A stretch of DNA of 64,000 nt from Mermis nigrescens (taxonomy: Eukaryota; Nematoda; Enoplea; Mermithida; Mermithidae): assembly GCA_036768485.1 (NCBI GenBank), contig JAVLUZ010000507.1, positions 1,845,903 to 1,909,902 on the forward strand, given 5' to 3'. Position numbers and translations under genes: made by a program. The notes beneath the pieces are model-generated. The model saw only the letters and a list, made by a program, of their open reading frames with translations, was not told the DNA's origin and searched no databases. Shown here piece after piece: positions 23,081 to 35,600 of this stretch (position 1 is the first letter of the stretch; each line of letters opens with the position of its first letter).

Positions 23081-24175
23081 CGAGAGCTTTGTGCCTGTTC
23101 ATCCGGCAAACAAACCCACAGGAATGCCACAAGATGTTGAGCGTATGCTTTTTCTCATGCAGATGAAAAAGTCGGAACAGGAGTGGATCCGGTGGGCTTT
23201 TTGCGAACAAAATTGGAAACTTACCCGGCCCTGGCATATATAACTGACAAATAAATATCTGAGCCCCCGCTTATGTGTACCCCGAGTGAATGCTGTTCGG
23301 TACAAGCGGCAATATATTTGCTCGGATTCCCGTTCGTTTGCTGCATGAGCGATTAGAAACGCTAGTGTATTTGGCGAAAAACTTGTAGATTATCCGGTTT
23401 TGACTATTAAATTGCTGCAGCTATAAACGTGAATAAGGTAAATTTATGAAATAAAATTTGTGACCAATGTTTTGTTATACATGAATGATATGCACAGGCG
23501 ATTATGCACGATGTTTCCTCAAAATATCGCCAAAATCCGAACAAAAAACGTTGAGATAATTCTTAATAATAGGCTGAAAACTGCGTATTTTGGCTTCCGA
23601 GGCCAGGGCCTGGCCCCGGTGCATTCCTAGTACAAACGGACATTGTTAAAATAAAAACACTGGTGCACAGTACACACACGATATACAACAAGGTAAAAGA
23701 TGGCGTTGGAATTTCGTGTAAACAAAGAACATGCCTTCAAATGTGAGACATGTAGGAATAAAGGTGTGGCTTTTCCCTTAAGTGTCTCGTCATTTTCGCG
23801 ATCGCTAGTAATTCATTAATAGTCGAACTTTTTAAAAAATGGAAACAGATGCGGAGCAGATACAATGCTTAGATGAGTCGGCTTTTGTTATTAGTACATG
23901 GTTGCTTGCTGTTTATATAGTCAAAGTTACTGTTGTGAGCATATTTTTAACAAAATTCAAGGTGGACTAGAAGATGAATTGAGCTGAATGGCGTCGCCTG
24001 GGGTTGGTTATATTACACATTGTCTAAATTTTAATGCGAATAAAAAATTGCCCTGAAAAAAAGCTTCGGCCTTCGGCTTTTTTTCCTTCTTGCTTCGTGA
24101 TCAATGGAGATTGGATGATCAATCAGCGAAGCAAGAAAACACCCCACCTCCGGCCGAAGCTTCGGTCGTTCCCTG

Positions 24176-24310
24176 GATGCAACTCGCGTCGCTCGCCTGC
24201 AACTCGCATCACTCGCTTCACTTGTCGCATCTCAGTATTCAGGCTTCTTTTAAACGCTGGCACTCAGTCTTGAATGCACATTACTAAGCCTAAGCCTAAT
24301 AATCAGGTAA
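24176..24310. repeat. Palindromic host repeat H2, right arm
   Basis: GATGCAACTCGC, CACTCGCTTCACTTG, ATTCAGGCTTCTTTTAAACG and TAAGCCTAAGCCTAAT, matching the right arm of H1 in order. Confidence 0.65.
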
Positions 24311-25835
24311 TCCCACAAAATATAGTCTTCAAATAAATGAGCATAAAATTCGAGCGTTCCTCAAATCACACTTTGTTCGCCTCACTTATGCGTTTGATAA
24401 CGCACTTCAGAAATGTCGCCAATGAAATCAGCGCATGTGAAAACCAAAGAAAAATGAAGCATTAACGTTTCAAGTCGTGGGCACAGCTTTGTATGCTTTT
24501 TCAATTCATTTACAAAACATGGGTGTCAAACCTGCCACAAGAATACCTTATTTGTCTTATATTAATAACCAGGCCTCTCATCTAGGGGAAAGATTAGGGG
24601 CACATGCCTCCCTCTTCCAAAATGAAATTTGAGAATTATTTTTTGTTCACCCCCCTTTGCTTTTTAAGCGAAAAATTGCAAAAATTCTTAATTTCAGAAT
24701 TATTAATCATTATATATTTAGTCCTAAATGCGCGATTAACACACTCCATATTCGATCTTTAAACAACCGAAAGCGTATTTTGTATATATGTTTTCCGTTT
24801 TTCGCAAGTTTTAAGCAGAAAATGAGATTTGTGCAGGAAGCGAGAATGATTGACATTTTTATCTATAATAAAGAAATTAATGATGAAGCCCCTGGAAGGA
24901 GGGTGTTCCTTAAATTCTCACCACACCATATACGAGATATCTTTATAACAAATTTCTAAAGTGCGTAGCTTTTTCAGCAAGAACGCAAAATTTTTGGCGC
25001 TTTACGCTGAAATTTTTAATTCTAATAATTTATTTAGCCTCAAGTTTGCGGTTTTAACACTCCATATTCAGTCTTCATACAAACTACAGCATATTCTGCA
25101 CCTATTGTTCACGGATTTGGCGCGGGAAATTAGATTTTGGCAAGAGGCAAGATTGGCAAATTTTTGGCGATGATTATGAGTTTTGTTGATGAACTTTTAT
25201 AGGTACTGTTTTTAGACTGAATGCAGAACAAAATTCGGCTAATTTGCTGAAATTTTAACCCTATTATTCAAAATTAAAGTGCTCATTTAAAAAATTTCCG
25301 GGGCTCTGCAACAGACTTCATTCGGGGGATGGGGGTTCGCTTGAGCGCGCCACCCCAGACCCCCCCCCCTGCAGCCCTCGGAGATAGGGTGTCCATTGGA
25401 TTCTCATCATATTCGAGGCATCTGGGTAGCAGGATTTACAAAGTGGGCAGCATTTGTAGTCGTAAAACGTCTTTTTTATTCATCATTCGGTCCCCCCTTA
25501 TGTTTTTAAAAAATTTTGGCAGTGCCTCAAGACAAAATTCTGGATGCGGGCCTGTTGATAACAAATGACAATGAACGCTTAGAAAGTTAGGCTTCCGAGT
25601 TTGAAAGAGGCAACACTGTCGAAAATTTTCGGTGCTACTGCATTTGTCTTCTTTATGATGCTTCAGAATTGCGCTTAAAAACTCAGTTCAGCTGATTCTT
25701 AACGCCCTGGGGGGATAATCTATGTTTAACGTCTATGCGTGACTTGAACATTATGGTAGAAGGTAAGGAAATTTTTCTTGCGGTAGTTTGGCAGTTTTTT
25801 GTCTGCTACAGAACGGTAAAAACATCACAGAGGAA
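24311..25835. other. Unassigned repeat-rich intergenic DNA
   Basis: AT-rich, with two related blocks (24657-24960 and 24960-25260) that share AACACTCCATATTC-like and AGGAAGCGAGA/AGGCAAGA-like words. At 25337-25360 a GCTTGAGCGCGCCACCCCAG string is the inverse of one at 11925-11945 inside e2. No gene. Confidence 0.4.
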
Positions 25836-26022
25836 CAGGGGCGGATTTAGGGGGGGGCGGGGCGGCCGCCCCCCCATGGGCCCAAAAAAATGCAGAAAAA
25901 TTAAGGATTTTTGAGCGATTTTTGGGCCAAAAAAACGGCTGATTTTCGCCGCCCAAGTCAGGGTTCCGCCCCCCTCAGGGGCACCGCCCCCCCCCTTAGG
26001 AAAATCCTCAGATCCGCCACTG
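25836..26022 (-). mobile_element. GGCGGAT-type MITE (family 3), intact copy
   Basis: It begins CAGGGGCGGATTTAGG and ends, on the other strand, CAGTGGCGGATCTGAGG. A perfect 8-bp duplication CAGAGGAA flanks it (25828-25835 and 26023-26030). 187 bp, with a C/G-rich rim and an AT core. Opposite orientation to the copy at 39181. Confidence 0.85.
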
Positions 26023-26030
26023 CAGAGGAA

Positions 26031-27796
26031 AGGGGGGATTGGACAGAAAGATGCTAGACATGTTTTGGACTCCAGAATTCGGAAGACTCCTCCGTCCGCC
26101 CGCAGATCCTCCTACATTACTAGCCGTCTGAATTAATGGAAAATTGCGCATTTTAGCTACCTACACTTAAATGTTTTTTGATGTCAGATATGTGATTGAA
26201 TAAAAGTCCATTTTGTGTCTATTTTTGACGTTCGAAAATTTTTTGACTCCTGAATTTTACCATTCTGTCCGTTTACGCGATCGGTCTGTGTCTAATTTCC
26301 AAGAAATCATTCGAATGGTCTGTGTCTTGTTTTCGAGATTATCACTAGAGGTACTTTAGAATCAACTCTACTTTGGCCCGTATCCTAACTTTGGCCACTT
26401 TGTAGATTTTGTTTTTCCATAATGATAAATTTGACTAATACCTTGTCTTCTGCTCACACATTTGCTTTCTATGTGTCGGCCAAGTTAGGCGTAACGCGCC
26501 TAATTTTGGCTCACTCCCTTCTAAAAAATCTCTGAATATAAGCATCACAGCAATTTTTTCAGTTGTGAGCACGCAGAGGACGCTATCTATCGATCTGTCA
26601 TAGATTATTCATTGTAGATACATTTCAACAGAAGCTATGGAAGTTTAAATTTCATAAGTGGCCAAAGTGAATCGCATCTACGGTACTAACTATACATGTA
26701 ACAGGAGATGGATCCGATCCACACCAAAGTCGGACGTTCTCCATCCTCCTCGAAGCCAGAAAATTTTACCCCTTCCCGATTTTTGGGAAAAAACCAAATT
26801 TTTTGGCCGTTTTTATGCGTTTTTTGACTGTTTCTGGCCAAAAATTGGGGTCATTCACCCCGTGCCCGCTCTAAAATTGGCCGGTACCCCTTAAAATTTC
26901 GAGCCCTTACATGTATGGTACCTACTAATTTACTGGTAAGCAACACAAATTTTAGCTTAGATTATAGATATTACAAATGTTATTCCCTAAAATGTCCTCT
27001 GCTCTACTGTTTAAGCCCGTTTATGGCTACTTAGAACGGTTGCTCATGTGCAAAAATTAAATAATCAAGAAAAATTAAATTAAAAATTGTTTTTGTTAAG
27101 TCTCTATCAATAAGAAGACTTATAGAATCTAGGCGCATAATTCGAGCGTATATCGTTTTTAGCGGCAGTTGTATGCTAGCGGCCAGAACGAGCCCTATTT
27201 TTTGATATAATTCTAAAGGTATGCTGGAAGCCAAGCTTGAATGGTAAGTTAATTAAGCAGATTGAGTGGGGATCTTTGCTGAAAAAAGGGGACCGGATTA
27301 CTCTTTTCTAGTTGAAGTATTATTGAAAAACAAGACTCGCTAGAGTTATTTCAAGGATATATGAGTTTTATTAATTAAGGGGTTCCACTATACAGCCAAG
27401 TCAGCTTTTTTCCATTCATTCTGCTTTTAAAAGCGATTTTTTTGCCCTTCTGGCCACTCAATCTTTAAATTTTTAAATATGAAGGAGATGTAACAAATTT
27501 CATCTAAAAATCTGGTAATTAGTTAGTAAATGATCTATTGCTTTTACTATGTAAAAGTAAATATACTATTTTATGGTTAAGAACAAGAAAGACGGAAATT
27601 GATTTAAATTAGTGATGGATGTGACACGACACGACACGAGTGCTCTTGCCAAAATAATTATCTTTAATAAAACGAGTATTGAAATGTTTTTTTGTTTATG
27701 TGCTTGGTGCATCAGTTGTGAGCCTATAAGCGCACTTCATCAACGAAGCAATCACATGCTCTCTATTCCAGCACATTCGGCAGTCGCCATACATAC
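26031..27796. other. Intergenic; MITE-like fragment at about 26690-26925
   Basis: AT-rich. The stretch 26690-26925 has TACATGTAACAGG on the left and CCTTACATGTA on the right, with a CCCCTTCCCGATTTTTGG interior, like many other short repeats here, but no convincing target duplication. No gene. Confidence 0.4.
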
Positions 27797-28150
27797 ACAT
27801 ATAAATACAGCATGGGAATTCTGAAGGGGGTTTGAAATTTTAAAGTGCATTATTTTGAGCCCAAAAATAGTAGGTACGCGTCAAAAACATATTTTTTTGG
27901 TGTTTCTGACGATATTTTTAGTGCATAAAACAAAAATTTCGAGAAAAATATAAAAAAGTTGAACAAATCATAATCTAAAGCATGAGTATTCGGCTAGAAG
28001 CGCCTAAATTCGACACTTTTGAGCAAATAGGTGGTTAAAATGCTCAAAAAATGCACCTTTTTCTACGAACTTTTAGAAAATTTCTGTTAATTTTCAAAAA
28101 TCGTGAATTCTGGCTGGTGAACCTTCCTCTCTAAACCCCTCATGATCAAG
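27797..28150 (-). mobile_element. AGCATGGGAATTC-type MITE (family 2), worn copy
   Basis: ACAGCATGGGAATTCTG, AAAGTGCATTATTTTGAGCCC, GAATTCTGGCTGG and TGATCAAGTATG match the family 2 order seen at 32410-32831. No target duplication is visible. Confidence 0.6.
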
Positions 28151-28500
28151 TATGTTATTTGAGCTGACGGAATGTTTTTTTATAATTTTTGAGGTCAAAA
28201 AACAGAAAAGTTCACAACTTTTAGCGCCGAATTAGTACATTTATGAACTTTTCAGTCAGAAAAAGCGCGCGAAATTGGCCAATTTCTATATTTTAGTGTT
28301 AAAAGTGATATTATGCGCGTCAAAAATAGATTAAAAAATACTGTAAAAGGCGATATTACCACGAAAAACGTTTTTAGGATATTTTCATCATTTTGGTCGC
28401 TTGGAACGGCAAAATATTTTGAACGTCAAATTTACTGTTTTGATTTCTGGGATTTCACCCCTCTGCCGACCCTGACCTTGTGAACCTACGGCAGTCGCCC
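28151..28500. repeat. Interspersed repeat family 5, first copy
   Basis: It shares in order GAGCTGACGGAATGTTT / GAGCTAACGTAACGTTT, a core with ACCACGAAAAACGTTTT, and GATTTCTGGGATTTCACCCC with 38700-39060. Direct orientation. Ends not defined. Confidence 0.6.
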
Positions 28501-29496
28501 AATTGTTTTTTTGCATAATTTTCGAACATCAACTTTTCTTGTGATATTGGGCTGAGTAAAAAATTTGTAAAAAAATAGTAAATAAATCACGCGCAGCATT
28601 CAAAGCTAAATAGTTCCCAAGAGCACGAAAATTACTGCATTATCACCTCCGTGGATCAAGTGCATACTTACTTATTTTTGTTTTTTTAGAGTCATTCGGA
28701 TCGCATTTTTAGTCTGTCCTATCTGTACTGTTTGGCTTGAAAAGCACATCCTAATGAATGCTGGTTAAGTTTGCACAAACTTTTATATTCAGCCTTGCTA
28801 TATTCAGCCTTGTGAGGCTAGCCGTTTGCTTGAAAATACACCTTATTGTGTTTTTATTATGTTATTAATTTATTAATTTGCAATTATAATTTGATTTTTA
28901 TTATTTTATTTCTGACGATTTTATCTCATTATTTTTCATTATGTACAATTTTTATTCACCTTCCAGTCTTACACAATTTTTCGTTCTTTGCTCGACACTT
29001 ATCGCTTGTTTTCTAACTCTATTCGTTCGTTTACTAACGCTCGCACTGGTTTATCTGTTCTTGTCACTCGTTTGCTTGTTGAGTCGTCTATTCGTTTACT
29101 TACTCGTAAATGATTAGAAAATATCACCTGATTATTGCAGGTTCAAGTGATTTGTAGCTATATAGGGTAATAAAATCAAAGTAAAAGAAAAATAAATATA
29201 AATAAACAGAACTAAATTTCTGCTTCTACTTCAAATTGCTATCTGTGCTTGATGAGAAACAGTGGAATTGTTTCGAAAAAATTGAGCTGCAAGATCAGAC
29301 ATGTTAGAGATCAATATTTGTGGCGGAGATAGATTTTCAGGATGCGGAGTTGAGGGAGGCATATGAAGTCAAAATTTTGTCCCAATAAATTAGGGTTCGG
29401 ACTTTTTTTCGCAAATAAAATCTCTAATTTATATGCCTGTCACGGTCATGATATATCATTTATTTATTGCAATTTGCATTTCCCATTATTTGTAGT
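28501..29496. other. 5' flank of the transporter gene
   Basis: AT-rich, with short CTCGTTTGC/ACTCGTTT words at 28990-29110. The first coding exon is preceded by CATTTCCCATTATTTGTAG, which could be a splice acceptor for a 5' UTR exon. No promoter motif is convincing. Confidence 0.35.
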
Positions 29497-29625
29497 ATGG
29501 AACCGGCCAAAAACTGGTGTTTGATATTATTCACGTGTACAATATTGCTGTACGCGTCACGTGTAGCATTACCCATGAGCGCCAGTGTTGTAGCTAGTCA
29601 ATATCAGTGGAACAAAACCGATTCA
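29497..29625 (+). CDS. Transporter exon 1 (residues 1-43)
   Basis: Short N-terminus and TM1 (LILFTCTILLYASR), ending KTDS at a GTGAG donor, phase 0. A possible acceptor TAG at 29493-29495 sits one base before the ATG. Confidence 0.85.
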
Positions 29626-32600
29626 GTGAGTCAGTCTTTACGGCTTTGTATTTGTAACAGAGGGGATGGGGACCATATATACATTCCCATAGGGTGAGGC
29701 GGCATTACCCCCACCTCAGAGTCCGAGACTTGAATCACTATCGGACGATTTTGAGCTATCAAACATTTTCTGCATGATTTTTGGGTGTAAAAGCAGCGAA
29801 GATACTAAATTTTTTTAATACATTTCTGCTTTATTTACCATAAAATACCTAGAATGAAGTTAAAATGATCTGAATCTTATATTTTTTACTTACAAGAGTG
29901 ACGAAACTCGTCAGAATGGTACAAAAGTAGTTAAAAACGTAGTTTTTCTTATTAAAACATGCTATATATGACGTTTAAGCCATTTTTCATATTTGACCTG
30001 CAAAAAAGGCTAGACTCTAAATCAAGTAATCCTAAATTTTGAATTTCACCCCCCCCTGATTTTTCGACCTTGGGAAACTATGATGGGGGCTCTTTACATG
30101 CACACGGTCAAAAGCTCTGGGTGGGGGTATGAGTATTTTTTGCCTATTTATTGTCAAAATTTTGCTCTTAATTCGTCGTACACATTTTATTTTTCATCAA
30201 TATTCATAGTTAAATTTGTATTATGAACAATAGCAATAAGGGCGATGAAATATCCTGCAACATCAAATATATAGGTACAAAATAATGGAAGCAAAAGTCC
30301 GGATGAATATGTTCAACAGTCTATTGCTCTAAAAATAAGTGTTTGCACTTGAAATCGCGCTGTCAATCGCCATTTGACGCTTTTCAATCAATCGGCTTAG
30401 GACCAAAATGGCCTGAGAAGGGTATGCTTCTCAAAAGTCCTAGTAGGGGATACCGCACTCCAGGGTGCATGTGTGCCTCCACCCTAAGTCGGTCGTTCCC
30501 TTCATCCCTGCAATATCAGAAACTTTTGACCCTTTGTTGATTTTTGGCAAGAAGTTGCGTTTTTCTACCAATGTTGGCCAGTGTTCATTTACGCCCCCCC
30601 CGCTAAAAAAGGCCCGGGGACTCCATTAATAAAGTTCAAGCTCTCTTACATCTTTGATTGGTGATCACTTGTTGGCACATATAATTGCTCGCAATTTTGC
30701 CTTGGTGGTAGAATTAAAGATTAAGATGCTTATTCTTTAGTGCGGCCATTGCTTCTTTTTTATGCTGCAAAATATAACCCAAATCGTACGAGTTTAAATC
30801 ATTTTTCTCGTCAGTTTACACTCGATGATAATTCGTAAACGAAATGAGCTGCTGTGTAAATGCTTGAACGGTCGAACTTAGATTGGGACTATGCATGGGC
30901 ATCGGCCGCCTAAATTCTGTTAGTTTGGCCGAAAAATTTTAATCTTCAAAAATATGTCTAAAAATTGAATGGAAGGGGCAACAATACAATTTTTTGACGT
31001 TTCTCTAATGATCCCTATCTATTAGCATCAAAAAGATCACAAAAAAGACGAAACAAGTTTTTGAGAAGCTAATTCTGTGTTTTATACGAATTTCGGTTTT
31101 TTTTAAATTCTTGTAAGTCCAGATTTTGTTTGGGAAACATTTATCTTCAAGGGAAAAAGAGATACCTGAGCAAACTTACTCAAACAAGTTTCCTGCTGTA
31201 ATTAAAAGAGCAAACCCGATTCGTGGATGGAGGGCGAGCAGACTTTTCTGGGAGACTCGCGAATATGTAAAAAATTTAAATTCTTAAATTGGGCCGTTTT
31301 TTCAGCGTTAGGAGCAGATGTTTTATCTTTTGTCAAAAACGGCTAGAAAAGTGAAGAAGTCTTTATCCATAAGTCTGGGGTTGTGAAAAATCTGAATTTC
31401 TGGCGTAAGGGGTTGGGGATTTTTCACCTCCTGAAAAATTTCTTTAACCCCGCATTCCCAAAACTTGTGATTTTTTCAAGCATCCGTAGAAAATGTGTTA
31501 TTTTAAGCGTTTTTACTATCTGTTTGTTCAAGAGTGTCACATTGTTGACGTCTCGCGCTTTATACTCCTTTTTTTGACTATTTTGTTTAATTGACTCGGA
31601 TTTTTCAAATATTAGTTCGAAATTTTTTTGTTTCTTTAAGCCCTTTGTAGATAATGTATCGTCAGAAACGCCGAAGAACGATGTTTTTGACTCTGACTCA
31701 TATCCACTCTTTTTTGAGACCAAAAAGGAACTTTAGGAAATTTTTGATCCCACTTCCTCGTACTTCTCAAGCTGCGCCTGTCTGATAATCAATATTACAT
31801 GATCTTGAATTTTTCACCAAAAACCTTTTTAGCCCTTTTCCTGAAATTAAGTTATCCCATTCCTCACCAGAATTTTGTTGTAAAAAAATCGCAGAAAAAG
31901 TCCTTTTTTGAAGCGTTTTTATCGATCTTTTGGCTCAAAAGTGTCAGATTTTCTGCGCTTCGGGTCATTTATTCATTATGTGACCATATTTTGTTCTATT
32001 TACTCGATTTTCTCACATTTTTTTGAAATGTTCTCAATTTTTCATCTTAGAAAGAGAAAGAGCATCGTCCGAAACGCCTAAAATTGCGTTTTTAACGCTT
32101 ACCAGTCGGCTCAAGCCTAAAAAAGGCAGTTTAGGAAAATTTTTGTTTTCACCCCTCCCAGAATTTACAGGCTGTGCATGTCTGATCATCGCCCCCATAG
32201 ATGTAACGAACCGCTCAAAATTTCGTATGGGATTAGTTGGCTCGACTGGGAAGGGGTAGAATGGGATTTGATTTTTGGTCAAAGATGGCAAAAACGCCTA
32301 AAATTTAGCTAAAAACGCAGGTTTTTCCCCAAAAATCTGGATGGCTTAAAGTCCCAATTCGTGGGAGGTGGGAGAACGGTCAATCGCGCGTGGCTCAGGG
32401 ATCTCCAACCATACATGGACAGCATGGGAATTCTGGGGGGGGTGAAAACCTAAAGTGCCTTTTTTGGGCCCAAAAATGGCCGGTACGCGTTAAAAAACAT
32501 CGTTTTTTGGCGTTTCTGACGATACTCTATCCTTCTAGAGCATAAAATCATGAAGAAAATTTCGAAAAAAGTCAAATAAATTGACCAATATATCGCTTAA

Positions 32601-35600
32601 AACATGAATATATGGCGCGAAGCGCCGAAAATTTGGCGATTTTGAGCAAATAGATAGCCAAAAACCCTTAAAAAGACACTTTTTCTACCAATTTTCAGGT
32701 AAGTTTAGGAAACTTTTGAAAAATCGCCAATTCTGAGGGGGTGGAGAAAAATTTTTGCGGGGGGTGAAAAATGATTCTGCTGGGGGGGGGGGGGTGAAAC
32801 CACCCCCAAACCCCCCCCAAGATCATGTATGTCCCCAACCCTTATGTTCAAGCATGTAACGGCTCTAAAATTTTCAGAGAATTCGCCGATCATTGGGGAA
32901 ACGATATATTTTAGGTTGTAAATGGCACAAAATCACGTAAAAAAACGGTCGGAAAATACACTTCTTTGCCAAAAGCTATGGGGAGGAGCTTCAAAATAAT
33001 CTAAACCGGGGAGACGACAACCCGATTTACACCTCAAAGTGTCACATTCCGCATTCTATTTGACTTGATTTGTTTTTATTATTTATTATATATTTTTTCA
33101 TTTTGTTTTATTTCGTCACTACTTACTCTTTATTTCACACTCTACTCAGGGCATTGCACTGTCATGCTTCTTCTGGGGTTATGTATGCATGCAAGCCATT
33201 GCCGGTTATTTGGCCGATTTGTACGGTGGCGAAAAAATTTTACCAATGGCTTGCTTGGTTTGGAGCTTGATTACGCTACTGACGCCGTATTTATTTCAAA
33301 CAGCCTACTTTACAACCAATCCTATGCTAATCGTAATCGCTTCTCGCGTCTTATTAGGCCTGGCTCAGGGTATTGATGCTCCTAATTCGAAATTTCTTAT
33401 ATAATGTCATGACTTTCAGTGTAAACCAATAGCATGGGAATTCTGGGGAGGTCAGGCCTAAAAATTTTTCAACAAGTGCGTTTTGGGCTTGAAAGCGATG
33501 GGTTTACGTCAGAAACGCTGTTTTTGACGTTTAAGACAATCTGGCTCTTTCAGGGCATAAAACGTAAAAGAAATCTTGAAAGAATTTGAAAAATTGATTT
33601 AATTGAGCAAAATATAGTCAAAAATGTGCATATGGCGCGACTCGTCGAAAATTTGAAATTTTTTAGCCAAAAATGAGCTAAAAACACATAAAAAGGCATA
33701 CTTTTACAACTTTTACAAAAAAATCGACAATTCTGGGGGTCGCAGCCATTTGGGGGGTCAAACCCCCCTCAAATCACAACCCCCCCTAAGAACACGTATG
33801 GTGTATACTAAGGCGTGTAAAGCAAACCGTTCACTGACCCGAGAGCAGATGCATTAATGTCTGATATCGTAGATATTCTCGATTATTATTATTATTCAAT
33901 GGACTGTTGTTTTTCTTTATCTGATTCGTATCGTATATTTGAGAAGAAGCGGGTGCGGTGCCCCTTTGCAGGTTAAAAATGAAAAAGGGTAAATAAAAAC
34001 GTCGGAAATTGCTAAAATCTCTTGCTGTTTTAAGGAGAAAACATAAAAATTATTTTATCATGATTAATATATATTTATATTGTGATATATTGATAAAATG
34101 ACATTATATTATTATAATTGACATTATTTTACATATTACTCGTATTATTATATTATTAATTAAATTATTAATATTATTGCAATTTATGTCAAACATGGTT
34201 CATGTTATTTTACCTTATGCTATGCTGCTGTTTTACTTTATATTAACATATTATATTCTCAGACTATATTATTATGATAATATCATTATCATATTTATGT
34301 TATCATATTCATTTTTCAGCTTATTTATAATTTCTTAATTTGATTTTCTATTTCGTTCTTATTTATTTTTCTATTCTAAATCGAATTCTCTAAAAATTCT
34401 GGAAAAAACGATGAAATTTGTACTGCTTTCCGGCATTATATTTGTATCCTGTATATGTACATGCATGGGCGTGGGGGGTTTGGGGGTTTTGCAACCTCCC
34501 AGAAGTTGAAACCCCCAGATTACTGTAGACCCCCAGAATTCTATTTATAGTAGCATTTTTGGCAATTTTACCCAACCTGACCCCAGAATTTCCTTGCTGC
34601 CCACGTATGCATACGAGTATATGTACATATAGACGGCTTTCGTCGCCCTGCTTGTACTTTTGTAACGTGGCAACCGGCCAACCACGTTACTCAGTGAGCA
34701 TACTTTTACCCGCACCGGTTTCCCGGATCTTCCGCTTTAACACGCGTGTGTAGTACTAACCGACTACTCGGGCTCTTGCTCACTTCCGCGCACTATATTC
34801 ATTAAGAATATGTTTCACAAAAACATCAACCCCACGGGTTTAACACCAAAGTAGACAATTTCCACTGATCCGTAGCTTCCCCGCTACACTTTCGTGTTTG
34901 TTATTGATTACAATTTCTTTACATGATACGTGTTTACGCTGATACTAGACAGTAGTAAGTTATAAAAATTAAAAATAAGGTTATAAAATATTTATAATTG
35001 TGTTTATGTGACAATAATTTTAATCAACATTTTTAAATGCGCGAGGGGTTTTTGGCCATTTTCGATCGAGGAGAAATAAATTAAGTTTCATTTTTGGCAA
35101 AAACTCCTGAAAGCAGTCTAAAATTAAAACAAAAATTTTTGATAAAAATTGGGCAGGGGAGGTGGTAAATATAGCAGCCTTTGGGGAATGGGGATGGCAG
35201 ACTTTTGTGTGTTGGAGATCCTCATACCTCTGTTACATGTATGAATTAATACACTTAATAAATATTCTGTTATTATTAATTTCTTAATTTGTAATCAATA
35301 ATTTTTTGATTTTTTAACGAATTAGTCCAAAATTCGTCGTTATCACATTAATAGGCTTTCATTTTCCATCAATCGCAAGTCTGATCGCCAAAAATATGCC
35401 AATGGCCGAAAGGGCCAAATTATTCGGTTTAGTCATGGCCGGATCTCACGCTGGGTAAGCACTTGATTATGAGTAGATATTTTTTTAAATTTTTTCAAAT
35501 ATTTTTCACAATTTTTACACTTGACTTTTTTTAAATTGAAAATCAGTTTTTTGGCCGACTTCTCTATTTTTTGACCAACGCTTATATTTTTAAAATGGTT

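Larger units (their letters stand above)
22502..23629 (+). mobile_element. hAT-like element e5 with BED-finger remnant, inside e4
   Basis: Left end TAGGGATGCACCGGGGCC, right end on the other strand TAGGAATGCACCGGGGCC. A perfect 8-bp duplication GTACAAAC flanks it (22494-22501 and 23630-23637). The reading frame at 22862-22939 contains FACIVYY followed by SNTKRHLMEFHPHEH. This resembles the BED zinc finger at the N-terminus of hAT transposases, with the second cysteine replaced by tyrosine. The frame is then cut at about 22943 by another repeat. Confidence 0.85.
21168..24175. mobile_element. hAT-like element e4 (CTTCGGCCGAAG type)
   Basis: Left end CAGTGAACGACCGAAGCTCC, right end on the other strand CAGGGAACGACCGAAGCTTC. 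A perfect 8-bp duplication GATGCAAC flanks it (21160-21167 and 24176-24183). GGCTTCGGCCGAAGC-like words fill both ends (21185-21275 and 24062-24168). The interior has two ~300-bp tandem units and the nested element e5. No transposase frame is seen. Confidence 0.9.
29626..33149 (+). other. Transporter intron 1
   Basis: 3.5 kb. It holds worn family 2 MITEs at 31383-31780 and 31799-32187, a well-kept one at 32410-32831, and C-rich repeat fragments at 29650-30100 and 30420-30640. Confidence 0.8.
33370..35354 (+). other. Transporter intron 2
   Basis: Contains a family 2 MITE beginning 57 bases after the donor, an AT-rich stretch with TATTAT words near 33870-34330, and a family 1 MITE at 34460. 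Confidence 0.8.
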
